From Bacillota bacterium (lineage in GTDB: Bacteria > Bacillota > Clostridia > Lachnospirales > Lachnospiraceae): a DNA stretch of 26,020 nt. Below are positions 1-8,139 of the stretch, piece after piece. Positions within the stretch are counted from its first letter, which is position 1, and every line of letters starts with the position of its first letter. The notes under the pieces were generated by a model, which did not search any database, was not told the origin of the DNA, and was given only the letters and a program-made list of their open reading frames with translations. Made by a program: the position numbers and the translations under genes. The stretch is from positions 1 through 26,020 of the forward strand of contig JAEWSD010000037.1 in the NCBI GenBank assembly GCA_023398615.1. Reading direction: 5' to 3'.

Positions 1-17
1 CCAAAATGCTTTTCCAC

Positions 18-1397
18 CTACTCATATGCTCCGTAATACTTTGTATAACCTTTGCCATAGCAGCTTTCCGAATGCAGATCGACTTTATTGAGTACCGCAC
101 CAAGTACCCTGCACTTTCCCTTTTCAAGCTGCCGCAATACCCTTTCGGCCATTTTTCGGCTGATTTTATTTGTTTCCAGAACCATAACAGTTCCATCACA
201 GTATTCGGCGGCATTGGCACTGTCGATTACAATTCCAAGAGGCGGAGTGTCAACGAGAATATAGTCATAAATTTCTCTTTGCCTCCGCATCAACTCATGA
301 AAGGCTTCACTTCCCAGCAGTTCGGAAGGATTCGGCGGTATCGGCCCGGTAAAGATGATGTCAACGCCGTCAACATTAGTCTTATTGATGACTTCCTCAA
401 GGCCGTTCATCCCGGAAAGATATTGTGACAGGCCATATATCCCGGTTTTCCCAATGATCACGGATTTTCTCAGATCGGCATCAATGAGCAGTACTTTTCT
501 CCCGCTTTCTGCAAGTGCGGACGCCAGCCGGAATGAGATTACAGTTTTCCCTTCATCCGGAGTACAGCTCGTGATGCAGATTGTCTTAACCTCTTTCCCG
601 CAGAATTGTATATTTGTCCTCAAGGTCTTGTAGGCTTCCGTACCGGCAAAGTTCCGTGCCGCATTCTCATAGGTGTGGGAGTATCCTGTTTTTTGCCTCC
701 TCCGGCCTTTTCCGCCCTTTGCCAGCTCAAACGGAATATTCCCTAAAACCGTGATCCCGAGATATTTCTCTACATCATCCGGATTCTTAACAGTGTCATC
801 CGTTATGTACAGAAACAGCAGCACAAATACGGCCAATACCGTACCGCATATTCCTCCTGCAATAACATTGAAGGCGATATCAGGACTTGAAGGCAATAAG
901 GGAATATTACCGTATTCCACTATATTAGCCTTCTCCGTCTCCATAACGGACATCATACGTTCCACCGAGACCTCCGCAATGCCGTCCGCCAGTTTCTTTG
1001 CCAGCAGCGGGTCCGTACTTTTTACTTTTATCTCAAGAATGCGTGTATTTGCAGGCGTATTGACCGAGATGTCCGAAACCAGCTGCTCATGTGTCATATC
1101 CAGGTTAAAATCCTTTAATACCTGCTCCGTCACAGGCCTGCTTTTTACCAGTATCTTATAATCCTGTGTCAATTGTGCACCTGTCTGTAAATCGGAATAT
1201 GTCGTTATCTCTTTATTTTCCCTGTTAATTACATAGATTTTCGTGCCGGAGGTATAAACAGGTTTAATAAAGAGCTTACTGTAAAGCCCTGCCCCCGCCG
1301 CAAAGGTAATTCCGGCAAGCATAATAATCCACAGCTTTTTTAGCAGTATTTGAAACAGTTCACGGATGTTGATCTCTATGTCCCGGTCATTGTCCAT
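18..1397 (-). CDS. Fused Wzz-type chain-length regulator / CpsD-family BY tyrosine kinase
   Basis: A 459-residue membrane protein that controls polysaccharide chain length and export and phosphorylates tyrosines. Seen: a Wzz-type N-terminus with membrane segments at about 22-40 and 176-198 enclosing an extracytoplasmic domain, then a cytoplasmic P-loop kinase with Walker A SCTPDEGKT (277-285), Walker A' LLIDADLRK (303-311) and Walker B ILVDTPP (380-386). The tail is tyrosine-rich (Tyr 447, 451, 454, 455, 458), the usual autophosphorylation cluster. Adaptor and kinase are in one chain, whereas CpsC/CpsD or CapA/CapB of many Gram-positives are separate. I chose the ATG at 1397 because GAGAGGTGG lies just upstream; the frame extends further upstream but only into the preceding gene. 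It starts 4 nt after the phosphatase stop, so the kinase/phosphatase pair is probably coupled. It is the last operon gene in view. Confidence 0.93.
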   Translation of the reverse strand: MDNDRDIEINIRELFQILLKKLWIIMLAGITFAAGAGLYSKLFIKPVYTSGTKIYVINRENKEITTYSDLQTGAQLTQDYKILVKSRPVTEQVLKDFNLDMTHEQLVSDISVNTPANTRILEIKVKSTDPLLAKKLADGIAEVSVERMMSVMETEKANIVEYGNIPLLPSSPDIAFNVIAGGICGTVLAVFVLLFLYITDDTVKNPDDVEKYLGITVLGNIPFELAKGGKGRRRQKTGYSHTYENAARNFAGTEAYKTLRTNIQFCGKEVKTICITSCTPDEGKTVISFRLASALAESGRKVLLIDADLRKSVIIGKTGIYGLSQYLSGMNGLEEVINKTNVDGVDIIFTGPIPPNPSELLGSEAFHELMRRQREIYDYILVDTPPLGIVIDSANAAEYCDGTVMVLETNKISRKMAERVLRQLEKGKCRVLGAVLNKVDLHSESCYGKGYTKYYGAYE

Positions 1398-1401
1398 ACA
1401 G

Positions 1402-2136
1402 TTACCACCTCTCAATATATTGATTGCCGAGCAGCCTTGCGGTATTATCGACCAGCAGCTGTCGTACGGCTTCATCACCGAATTTTTTCCTTATGTAGCG
1501 GATGCCGTCCAGCATCCTGGGAGCCCGGCCGTTATCGGAATGTGAATCGGTTCCGATCAGGTGTATTAAACCATATTCCATTAACCTTCTGCAAAATCCC
1601 CTGCTATGAGTCTGCATTCCTCCCATTACGCTTGAAATATTCATCTGCATATATGCGCCAAGCTCTATCATCTCATTAATACCTTCATAATTCTTATACA
1701 GGCATTCATATCTCTCGACATGGGCCAAAATAGGGAGATAACCATTTATGAGAAGCCTGTGTAATCCGGTACGAATGGTGCGGTAGCTGTCGCCCGAAGC
1801 AAATTCTACGAGCACATATCTGGTGCCTGCCAGTGTCAGGGCCATTTTCTTCCTTAGATGTTCGATAATATCATCACTGTAGTACAGCTCATTTCCAAGC
1901 TCAATATGATAGCTCCCATCAATCTTGCCTGCTTCCTGCCTTACCAGCTCCAGCTTCCCTAGCAGTTCGTCCTGTCCCGGATTACGGCAGCCGGCCCCAT
2001 AATGCGGTGTTGCTATGATGGACGTTATTCCCTCCTCGTAAGCGATCTCAAGCATTTTCCTGGTTTGCGCCATACTTACCGAACCGTCGTCTACTGCGGG
2101 CAATATATGGCTGTGAATGTCAATCCATTGATTCAA
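1402..2136 (-). CDS. CpsB/YwqE-type PHP-domain tyrosine-protein phosphatase
   Basis: A 244-residue, metal-dependent phosphatase of the PHP superfamily, expected to dephosphorylate the tyrosine cluster of the adjacent BY-kinase and so control chain length. Seen: N-terminal DIHSHILPAVDDGS (6-19) with the metal-binding His8 and His10, ATPH (42-45), an internal ILAHVERY and a late GTDSHSDN motif. Length is typical of the family. The start is TTG at 2136: AGAGGAG lies 8-9 nt upstream, and the next in-frame ATG (codon 22) would delete the HSH metal ligands. The TTG lies 17 nt inside the 3' end of the flippase gene, so initiation is likely coupled to it, and the rare codon may keep phosphatase levels low (inference). 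Confidence 0.93.
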   Translation of the reverse strand: MNQWIDIHSHILPAVDDGSVSMAQTRKMLEIAYEEGITSIIATPHYGAGCRNPGQDELLGKLELVRQEAGKIDGSYHIELGNELYYSDDIIEHLRKKMALTLAGTRYVLVEFASGDSYRTIRTGLHRLLINGYLPILAHVERYECLYKNYEGINEMIELGAYMQMNISSVMGGMQTHSRGFCRRLMEYGLIHLIGTDSHSDNGRAPRMLDGIRYIRKKFGDEAVRQLLVDNTARLLGNQYIERW

Positions 2137-3679
2137 CTGTCTCTCTCCTCTTAGCTGTTCTAAACTTACTTCTTAACTTAAAAGCATAATGAATAAGTAT
2201 CTTAAAATCTTCTGCCCGGAAAGCCGCAACGGTAAATGCCGTGCTGACAGCTAACAGGCTGATGCCGATTTTCAGGAAAATATGCGGCAGCGATACGGAT
2301 AAATGCCTGCATGCATAAAACGCAATCAGCATGGCCGCCCCCGATATCACCATATATTTTGCCTGCTTTAGATAGTACGGGCCCGTACTCCTATGAAATT
2401 TGTATTTAAATAAGACGTAAGGCTCATACCATAATGTTGTCACGGTACGTACGACTGCCGGCGATATCAGTATGCCAAATAGGCCGAAAAAGCAGCCTAA
2501 TAGAAATGATAATGCTACATTAAGCACGGATGACAGCAGCATTACCACCGTGACCTCTTTGAACATCCCCATGCTCTCCCGGAACATCCAGACGGGATTT
2601 ACGATATTCTGAATATAGAAATTAATTACTATGGCAAATACCGCAGAACCACCTAGTAAATATTCGTTGCCGATCCAAATGGAGATAAAATCATTAAATA
2701 CCAGAAGGAAGCATAACGAGCAGAATGCACTTAACCAATGGAAAAACAGGATTAAGCCGTAAAAAATCCTGCATGATTTCTCCATATCCCCGCCGGCATT
2801 CAGATTGCCCAGGCTGGAGAAAAGAGCCTGGACTATAATATATATAAAGGTGTTGATATTTACGATAAATAAACTGTAATTCGAATAATATCCGGCATAT
2901 ACCGTTCCAAGTATTATGGAGATCAGTATATTATCGGTATTATTCATCATAACCGATCCGATCCTGCACAGAAACGTTGATTTTAAACTCCTCTTTATAA
3001 GGATTTTGTCAATTTCCACAGTCGGAGCCCTGTCACGCAGGAACGGATAAAGCTTATTGGCTTTTATACTGATAAGGACATTGTTCAGTAAGGTGCATAC
3101 CGCCTGGATAACCAAAAAAATAATGTAATTTCTCGTTGCCAGTAAAAATAATATCTGTACGATATTCTGGATAATAATAAAAAATGTATTATAAAAGTTT
3201 ACGATATAAATCTTCTGGTCCGCATTAATGAATGCGGATTTATAGGTCGCATAATAAGAAAATACCAGGTTAAGCAAAAACAGCAGGTAAAAAATCCTCA
3301 ATTCCCTGCCCGGCAGGTCACTGATAATCATTCTGTCCAAAAATAATAATGCAAGCATACCAAGGCAAAGGATTGCCAAAGCAATTCCCCCGCAAAGCTT
3401 CTTATAATAATTTATTAAAGAGCAGATCTGTCTTTCGTCCTGCCAATGAATCGGTTTGTAAAAGCTGTATACCATAACACTCCCGATACCCAAATCCGCC
3501 AGGGACAGTACTACGAGTACATTCCCGAATAAAGCGTTGACTCCAAGATATTCCGCTCCCAAAAGATGAATAAATATAGTCCTGCCGATAAAGGAAAGCA
3601 ATAAGGTTATCACCTTGTTAAAAAGCCCCACAAAGGTATTCCTTATCGAATTCTCGCTTCTTGACTTATGATTGCTCAT
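2120..3679 (-). CDS. Wzx-like polysaccharide flippase (MATE/MOP superfamily)
   Basis: A 519-residue polytopic inner-membrane protein, expected to flip the undecaprenyl-linked repeat unit to the outer face for polymerisation. Seen: a basic N-terminus (SNHKSRSENSIRNTFVGLF) leading into about 12 to 14 hydrophobic segments, with the family-typical FIGRTIFIHLLGAEYLGVNALF early in the protein and a basic C-terminal tail. I chose the ATG at 3679 because GGAGATAAGG lies directly upstream. The longer in-frame start at 3733 would add residues encoded by the repeat element. The gene lies between a GT2 transferase and the CpsB phosphatase, and the repeat at 3690-3896 occupies its upstream spacer. Wzx substrate specificity cannot be read from sequence. 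Confidence 0.9.
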   Translation of the reverse strand: MSNHKSRSENSIRNTFVGLFNKVITLLLSFIGRTIFIHLLGAEYLGVNALFGNVLVVLSLADLGIGSVMVYSFYKPIHWQDERQICSLINYYKKLCGGIALAILCLGMLALLFLDRMIISDLPGRELRIFYLLFLLNLVFSYYATYKSAFINADQKIYIVNFYNTFFIIIQNIVQILFLLATRNYIIFLVIQAVCTLLNNVLISIKANKLYPFLRDRAPTVEIDKILIKRSLKSTFLCRIGSVMMNNTDNILISIILGTVYAGYYSNYSLFIVNINTFIYIIVQALFSSLGNLNAGGDMEKSCRIFYGLILFFHWLSAFCSLCFLLVFNDFISIWIGNEYLLGGSAVFAIVINFYIQNIVNPVWMFRESMGMFKEVTVVMLLSSVLNVALSFLLGCFFGLFGILISPAVVRTVTTLWYEPYVLFKYKFHRSTGPYYLKQAKYMVISGAAMLIAFYACRHLSVSLPHIFLKIGISLLAVSTAFTVAAFRAEDFKILIHYAFKLRSKFRTAKRRETVESMD

Positions 3680-3689
3680 CCTTATCTCC

Positions 3690-3896
3690 ATTCTTGCGCA
3701 GCTTTTTTGCGCATTCCAAGTTTTCGTGCGCAAGCGCGAAGCGCAAGTACAAAACTTGCCGGTTGAAAAACGTAGTTTTTCAACCTACCCCTTTCAGGTA
3801 ATTTACCGCCGTGCAAAGAAGCTTGCAGAAGCTTTCGCTTATAATAAAACTCCGGAACCGAAATCTCCTGCATGGGGATAAACCCGCTATGGGACT
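3690..3896 (-). repeat. Hairpin-rich repeat, copy A (3' end of GT2 gene)
   Basis: On the minus strand it begins near the shared core CCCATAGCGG (3884-3893) followed by a TTTAT...CAT..AGGA pattern like copy C. It then contains paired AAGCTT sites (3819-3824, 3829-3834), a perfect 11-bp stem with a 3-nt loop (3761-3785), AAGTTTT/AAAACTT arms (3718-3724, 3751-3757) around GCGC-rich sequence, and TGCGCA arms (3695-3700, 3708-3713). It supplies the last codons and stop of the GT2 gene. The boundaries are estimates. Confidence 0.65.
3761..3785. other. Strong hairpin around the GT2 stop codon
   Basis: GGTTGAAAAAC and GTTTTTCAACC form a perfect 11-bp stem with loop GTA. The stop codon of the GT2 gene (3780-3782) is inside the stem and no T-tract follows on the minus strand beyond the stem. 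It may stabilise mRNA ends or cause partial termination before the flippase, phosphatase and kinase genes. Confidence 0.6.
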
Positions 3897-4763
3897 ATAC
3901 TGTTTATAGTTTAAGATATATTTCCTTTTTAACTGTTTTAAAAAAAACTTATCGGCGGCCTTACTCCTTTTTATCTTATAATAGTTGGATATCAAGGTAT
4001 TAAGATACCGGTTGAAGGCTTTGCCAAACAGCGGCATTTCATTATGGCCGTACAAAAATTTAAAGCATTCCTCATGAGCCTGTATCACGGCTGTTTTATG
4101 GATATTGAAGCTACGTCCCGTTATGCCGGATTTCCTTCTTAAGTAACAGTACAGCAGTGCATCCGTAAATACAATAATTTCACACTGGTACAGCAGCCGG
4201 TACATGGTGAACTCATCCTCATGTATCTTCCCGCAGGGAAACCTGATCTCCCTGAACAAGGTACGTTTATAAAGCTTATTCCACATGACAACGGTAGGGA
4301 TATACAAGCTGCCGTACAGATTATCCAATGCTTCCGTATTCGTATAAATGCTGATATGGTTGCCGGCATTGCCATATCCGGTATTTAAATCATAAACAGA
4401 CCGGAACAGGCAGCCCGAAATATCGGCACCGTATTTTTGCAGATTGTCCAAAAGAACCTGGAACATCTGCGGATGTATATAATCGTCCGCATCCACAAAG
4501 GCAATATAATCCCCTTCGGCAACATCAAGCCCTGCATTCCTGGCATCCGAAACGCCACCGTTTTCTTTATGAATCACCGTAATTCTGGAATCTTTCTTGG
4601 CATATCCGTCACAGATCTCCCCGCAGGTATCGGGTGACCCGTCATCAACCAATATAATCTGCAGGTTTTCATAAGTCTGGTTAAGGATTGACCGAATGCA
4701 GTTCTCAAGGTAAGCCTCCACCTCATAAACAGGTACAATAACACTGATTAGACCCTCTGTCAC
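3780..4763 (-). CDS. GT2 family glycosyltransferase with repeat-encoded C-terminus
   Basis: A 327-residue GT-A fold sugar transferase, expected to extend the lipid-linked repeat unit at the cytoplasmic membrane face. Seen: ISVIVPVYEVEAYL at the N-terminus, LVDDGSPD (39-46), the ENGGVSDARNAGL nucleotide-sugar motif and the metal-binding DADD (91-94). The start is taken as GTG at 4763: GGGGG lies about 8 nt upstream and the preceding gene stops 5 nt before. An in-frame ATG at 4829 would overlap that gene by 61 nt. The last 38 or so codons (from SPIAGLS to the stop) come from the hairpin-rich repeat at 3690-3896, so the original C-terminus appears lost. The catalytic domain is intact, so activity is plausible but not assured. 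Confidence 0.88.
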   Translation of the reverse strand: MTEGLISVIVPVYEVEAYLENCIRSILNQTYENLQIILVDDGSPDTCGEICDGYAKKDSRITVIHKENGGVSDARNAGLDVAEGDYIAFVDADDYIHPQMFQVLLDNLQKYGADISGCLFRSVYDLNTGYGNAGNHISIYTNTEALDNLYGSLYIPTVVMWNKLYKRTLFREIRFPCGKIHEDEFTMYRLLYQCEIIVFTDALLYCYLRRKSGITGRSFNIHKTAVIQAHEECFKFLYGHNEMPLFGKAFNRYLNTLISNYYKIKRSKAADKFFLKQLKRKYILNYKQYSPIAGLSPCRRFRFRSFIISESFCKLLCTAVNYLKGVG

Positions 4764-4768
4764 ACAAA

Positions 4769-5818
4769 TTACCCCCGATGCAATAATGTCCGGCTGCCGA
4801 ATAAGGTACCTTTCCTGACGGAATGGCACATAACTAAAGGAAAGATATGCCGATATTTTATCAACAAAACCTGTATATATTTTGACTTATTCATTAATCT
4901 TCTATTAGTATAAATATTTGTAACCGCATTCTTAATCCATACGTTTTTTTGCAGCTCTTTCATCATCCGTACCCGTTCCTTAATGCGGTACGGGCTGCCC
5001 TTCCCGCACAGGTTTGACAAAATAAAACCGATTCCGTCGGCCAGCCATGCTTCAAGCAGCCGCCCATATTTTCCCCTTTCTGATTTTATGGTATTTAATT
5101 TCAGGATTTCCCCGTAGATTCCAAGTATGTCTCCATGCAGATTCCTGATATAGTTCCTTGTTACAGAAGAAGCATTTTCGAAACGGTAATAATAACAGTC
5201 CTGAATTACGGATACTTTATTTGCTTTATCCAGGCATTGCTGGGTAAACAGCAGGTCCTCATAAGCCCTGTAATTTTCCCGGAACCGTATACGGTTTGCT
5301 GTGATCCATTCCTTCCTCACTATGATGCGGCAGCATGTGCCGCTGATTCTTGTTCCGTTCACGGACAGTATTCGGCCCATCAATTCGTTTCGCACATCAT
5401 TTGCCGGCATTATACCGGCAAGCTCCGGCTTTTCCTTTATCTTTCCGCCGTTCACGCAGCAATAATTGCATAGTGCCAAGTCAGCCGCTGTTTCGGCTGC
5501 CTCATCATAAAGAGACTGATACATGGTTTCCGCACACCAGTCATCCGCATCGGCAAAGCCGATATATTCTCCGGCGGCAAACTTCATCCCTGCATTCCTT
5601 GCGGAGGAAACACCTCCGTTCTTTTTATGTATTACCGTTATCCGGCCGTCCTTTAACGCGAAATCGTCGCATATGTTTCCGCTGCCGTCCGCTGACCCGT
5701 CATCCACCAGGATAAGTTCAAGCTCTTTCAGTGTCTGGCCGAGTATACTTTCAAGACATCTCTCCAGATACCTTTCCGCATTATAGATTGGAACAATAAT
5801 ACTGACTTTACTACTCAT
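4769..5818 (-). CDS. GT2 family glycosyltransferase
   Basis: A 349-residue inverting GT-A sugar transferase, probably adding one sugar to the undecaprenyl-linked intermediate. Seen: SIIVPIYNAERYL (6-18), LVDDGSADG (37-45), KNGGVSSARNAGM, and the metal-binding DADD (90-93). The C-terminal third is basic and hydrophobic, as usual for membrane-associated GT2 enzymes. The ATG at 5818 is set by GGAGGCGGGAA immediately upstream. The next gene (GT2, 3780-4763) is clearly a paralogue with the same N-terminal motifs, suggesting local duplication and specialisation. The donor and acceptor sugars are not predictable from sequence. Confidence 0.92.
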   Translation of the reverse strand: MSSKVSIIVPIYNAERYLERCLESILGQTLKELELILVDDGSADGSGNICDDFALKDGRITVIHKKNGGVSSARNAGMKFAAGEYIGFADADDWCAETMYQSLYDEAAETAADLALCNYCCVNGGKIKEKPELAGIMPANDVRNELMGRILSVNGTRISGTCCRIIVRKEWITANRIRFRENYRAYEDLLFTQQCLDKANKVSVIQDCYYYRFENASSVTRNYIRNLHGDILGIYGEILKLNTIKSERGKYGRLLEAWLADGIGFILSNLCGKGSPYRIKERVRMMKELQKNVWIKNAVTNIYTNRRLMNKSKYIQVLLIKYRHIFPLVMCHSVRKGTLFGSRTLLHRG

Positions 5819-5840
5819 TTCCCGCCTCCGCAGCTTTCTG

Positions 5841-7076
5841 TCAGGTAATACCGCACGCTGCCCGGGCTTCTGCCTGGTTAGCTATAAATGCAAGCAGCAT
5901 AAAATATAAAAAAGAAAAAGGATTAAAATATGAGGTTTCGGCAATCGATGATATGATCAGGTATATATTAAGTGATAACGCCGCAATATATATACTTCCC
6001 ATATTGCTTATCAGCCTTGTGTTTTTTAAAAGCCGGCAAATGATGAGAACCATCAGGGCAACACCCAGGAATCCGAACTGTCCCAGAATAATCTGCCAGA
6101 ACCCGTCATTCAGGTAACTGGCTGTTTGTTCGCTCATTCCATAGATTTCCTGGTATCCGAACCTTTCATACAGCGGTGAATACGATCGGACCGATATATT
6201 GGAAGCAAAGGCCGCAAACCCTTTCCCAAGCGGAAAGCTTTCTCTTGCCAACAGTAAAGAATCCTGAAACATCAATGCCCTTGGTGAAAAGCCTGCGTTT
6301 AAAAAGTAGGATGCAAACTGCCTGTAACCGGTATAAATACAGCCGGCTGCCGCCGTAATAAGCAAAGCTGTTTCCGATCTTATTTTCATATGGTAAACCG
6401 TAAAAAACAATAACCAGAATACCAGCAGAAACGCAATTGCCTTCACCCGTAATGTCATCAGGAGCACCCAAGAAGCCATTAACAGGTATTTGAAATTTCC
6501 TTTGTCCCTGTCAAGTGAATCCACCAATACACACAGCAAAACAACAACCGCTGCCGCAAGATATGTCGTATGCGGATAACAAAGCTGTACCGACTCGGTA
6601 AAATACCGGAATTCACCCTTGGGGAAGATCGGTTTTAAAACCATATCATGCAGTGTCAGCGAAAAGAAAACTGCGGTAATCCCCTTGGACAGACTATTTA
6701 GATTACGGTATATAAAATCTTCTCCGGTTTTTTGCCTGTACAGTAAACGTATTCCCATGTAACCGACCATGAATTTGCCGCAGGTAAAGGCATCACTGAC
6801 CGCGGCCGCTGCAGGCTGTACTCTGTAAACGATGCTTGAGAAAGCTCCAAGCAATAAGAACAGCAGAAACAGTATCATAAGTATCAAATCGTTTCTTTTC
6901 ACGGTGACCTTCCTGATGCATCTTCCTCCCGCAGACAACAGCAGCATTACGGCAATCAGCTCATCGAAATAATTGAAAAGAATTGAGACGGCCTTTATTC
7001 CGCTTTTTGCAAATACCATCTGAAACAATAAGCAAACATAGACGATTTTTATGGTGTAACCGGTTTTTTTATCCAT
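5841..7076 (-). CDS. Wzy-like O-antigen/polysaccharide polymerase
   Basis: A 411-residue polytopic membrane protein with about ten to twelve hydrophobic segments, expected to polymerise flipped repeat units on the outer membrane face. Seen: repeated hydrophobic stretches throughout, and a large extracytoplasmic loop at about two-thirds of the length with GKGFAAFASN, YSPLYERFG, then LNDGFWQIILGQFGFLGV. That loop-plus-helix pattern is typical of Wzy/O-antigen ligase-like proteins, which otherwise vary greatly. I chose the ATG at 7076, preceded by AGGGAGC. It overlaps the preceding glycosyltransferase stop by 8 nt. A ligase role cannot be excluded, but a single such gene beside a Wzx flippase and a Wzz/BY-kinase points to polymerase. 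Confidence 0.85.
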   Translation of the reverse strand: MDKKTGYTIKIVYVCLLFQMVFAKSGIKAVSILFNYFDELIAVMLLLSAGGRCIRKVTVKRNDLILMILFLLFLLLGAFSSIVYRVQPAAAAVSDAFTCGKFMVGYMGIRLLYRQKTGEDFIYRNLNSLSKGITAVFFSLTLHDMVLKPIFPKGEFRYFTESVQLCYPHTTYLAAAVVVLLCVLVDSLDRDKGNFKYLLMASWVLLMTLRVKAIAFLLVFWLLFFTVYHMKIRSETALLITAAAGCIYTGYRQFASYFLNAGFSPRALMFQDSLLLARESFPLGKGFAAFASNISVRSYSPLYERFGYQEIYGMSEQTASYLNDGFWQIILGQFGFLGVALMVLIICRLLKNTRLISNMGSIYIAALSLNIYLIISSIAETSYFNPFSFLYFMLLAFIANQAEARAACGIT

Positions 7077-8139
7077 GAAAGCTCCCTGTTTCAAATATGT
7101 AATTCTCTATCTCATATGCCATTCTTCTTTCGTTCAGCACCTCTGTGACAGACAGGCATGCCTGATTGCCTATCCTTTCACGTTCCTCCCGATTATGAAT
7201 TAAATACTCCATTTTTTCAGCCAGCTCCCTGTCATTATTAGGTTCATACAGCAATGCATCCGTATTCTCCCGTACGTAATCCGTCATACTTGGTACCCTG
7301 GCGGTAATCACCGCCTTTTTTAGCGCCATCTGCTGCAGCAGGGTCATCTGCCCGAAGGAGTAGTTCATGTATTTTAACGGCAATACACAAAACAGTGCAT
7401 CCTTTATCTGTTTTATCAGGTCACGTACCGGTATGCCGGGTAAGCTTTCGATTCTGTCCGAAGCCGTTTTAATCCTGTCGTTCCCTATCAGGCGTAAACG
7501 GATGTCCGTACTTAAACGGCTATAGGCTTTTATCAGCGTATCCCAGTCACGTTTACCGTATCCGACACAAAGGATATAGGAAGTGCCGGCGGTATTCTGC
7601 ATTGCATCTTCGTTTTGAAAGAATCCGGTATCCGTGCCGAAACGTATGAAACGGGACTTATCCAAAAGCCACGGATAATATTCCCGGTAATACTCTGTCT
7701 GTTTTCCGGTATGATAGATAATCCCGTCTATCGACCTGCCGGCAAACTGCATGAGCTTTAGCATCCGTCCGCTTTCTGCGGCACTGTTGAAGCCTCCTAT
7801 GTCAAAAATGATATGTTTCGGATGCCTGATACGGAAGATCGTACGAAGCAGGCATAACAGGATACCGCTCTGCATCCCGTGGGAAAGTATCAGGTCATAT
7901 TTTTTAAGCCGGGGCAGAATACGTATTGTTTGCAGCACGTAAAACCGTAAAAAGTTCTTCTCAAATTTCTCCAGAAGCGGAATGGAACGGATATCCTCCA
8001 CATCAACTTCCGCTTTCTCCTTAAAATACCTGAAAAACCAGTATGGCTCCCCTTCCGTACGGTAATCCGGAGGCTGCATATCTTCCGGTATAGTTTTACA
8101 CCTCTTAACTTTCCAATTCACCAACATCAGTATTCTCAT
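7069..8139 (-). CDS. GT4-like (GT-B fold) glycosyltransferase
   Basis: A 356-residue predicted retaining glycosyltransferase of the repeat-unit assembly line. Seen: MRILMLVNW at the N-terminus, a central DGIIYHTGKQTEYY acceptor-domain end, YILCVGYGKRDWDTLIKAY opening the C-terminal donor-binding domain, and FGQMTLLQQMALKKAVITA near the end. In most GT4 enzymes the last stretch carries an E-x7-E signature. Here the second acidic residue appears to be Gln, so this is a divergent member. The ATG at 8139 has GGGGGAAGC upstream and lies 35 nt inside the preceding gene. The divergent donor motif makes the family call less certain than for the two other GT4 genes. Confidence 0.82.
   Translation of the reverse strand: MRILMLVNWKVKRCKTIPEDMQPPDYRTEGEPYWFFRYFKEKAEVDVEDIRSIPLLEKFEKNFLRFYVLQTIRILPRLKKYDLILSHGMQSGILLCLLRTIFRIRHPKHIIFDIGGFNSAAESGRMLKLMQFAGRSIDGIIYHTGKQTEYYREYYPWLLDKSRFIRFGTDTGFFQNEDAMQNTAGTSYILCVGYGKRDWDTLIKAYSRLSTDIRLRLIGNDRIKTASDRIESLPGIPVRDLIKQIKDALFCVLPLKYMNYSFGQMTLLQQMALKKAVITARVPSMTDYVRENTDALLYEPNNDRELAEKMEYLIHNREERERIGNQACLSVTEVLNERRMAYEIENYIFETGSFHG

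Noticed and set aside
3682..3873. A 63-codon open frame across repeat copy A, on the minus strand
   Set aside because: It lies wholly in the hairpin-rich repeat, has no ribosome site before its ATG, and its peptide looks like translated repeat. Kept only as a comment on possible coupling to the flippase.
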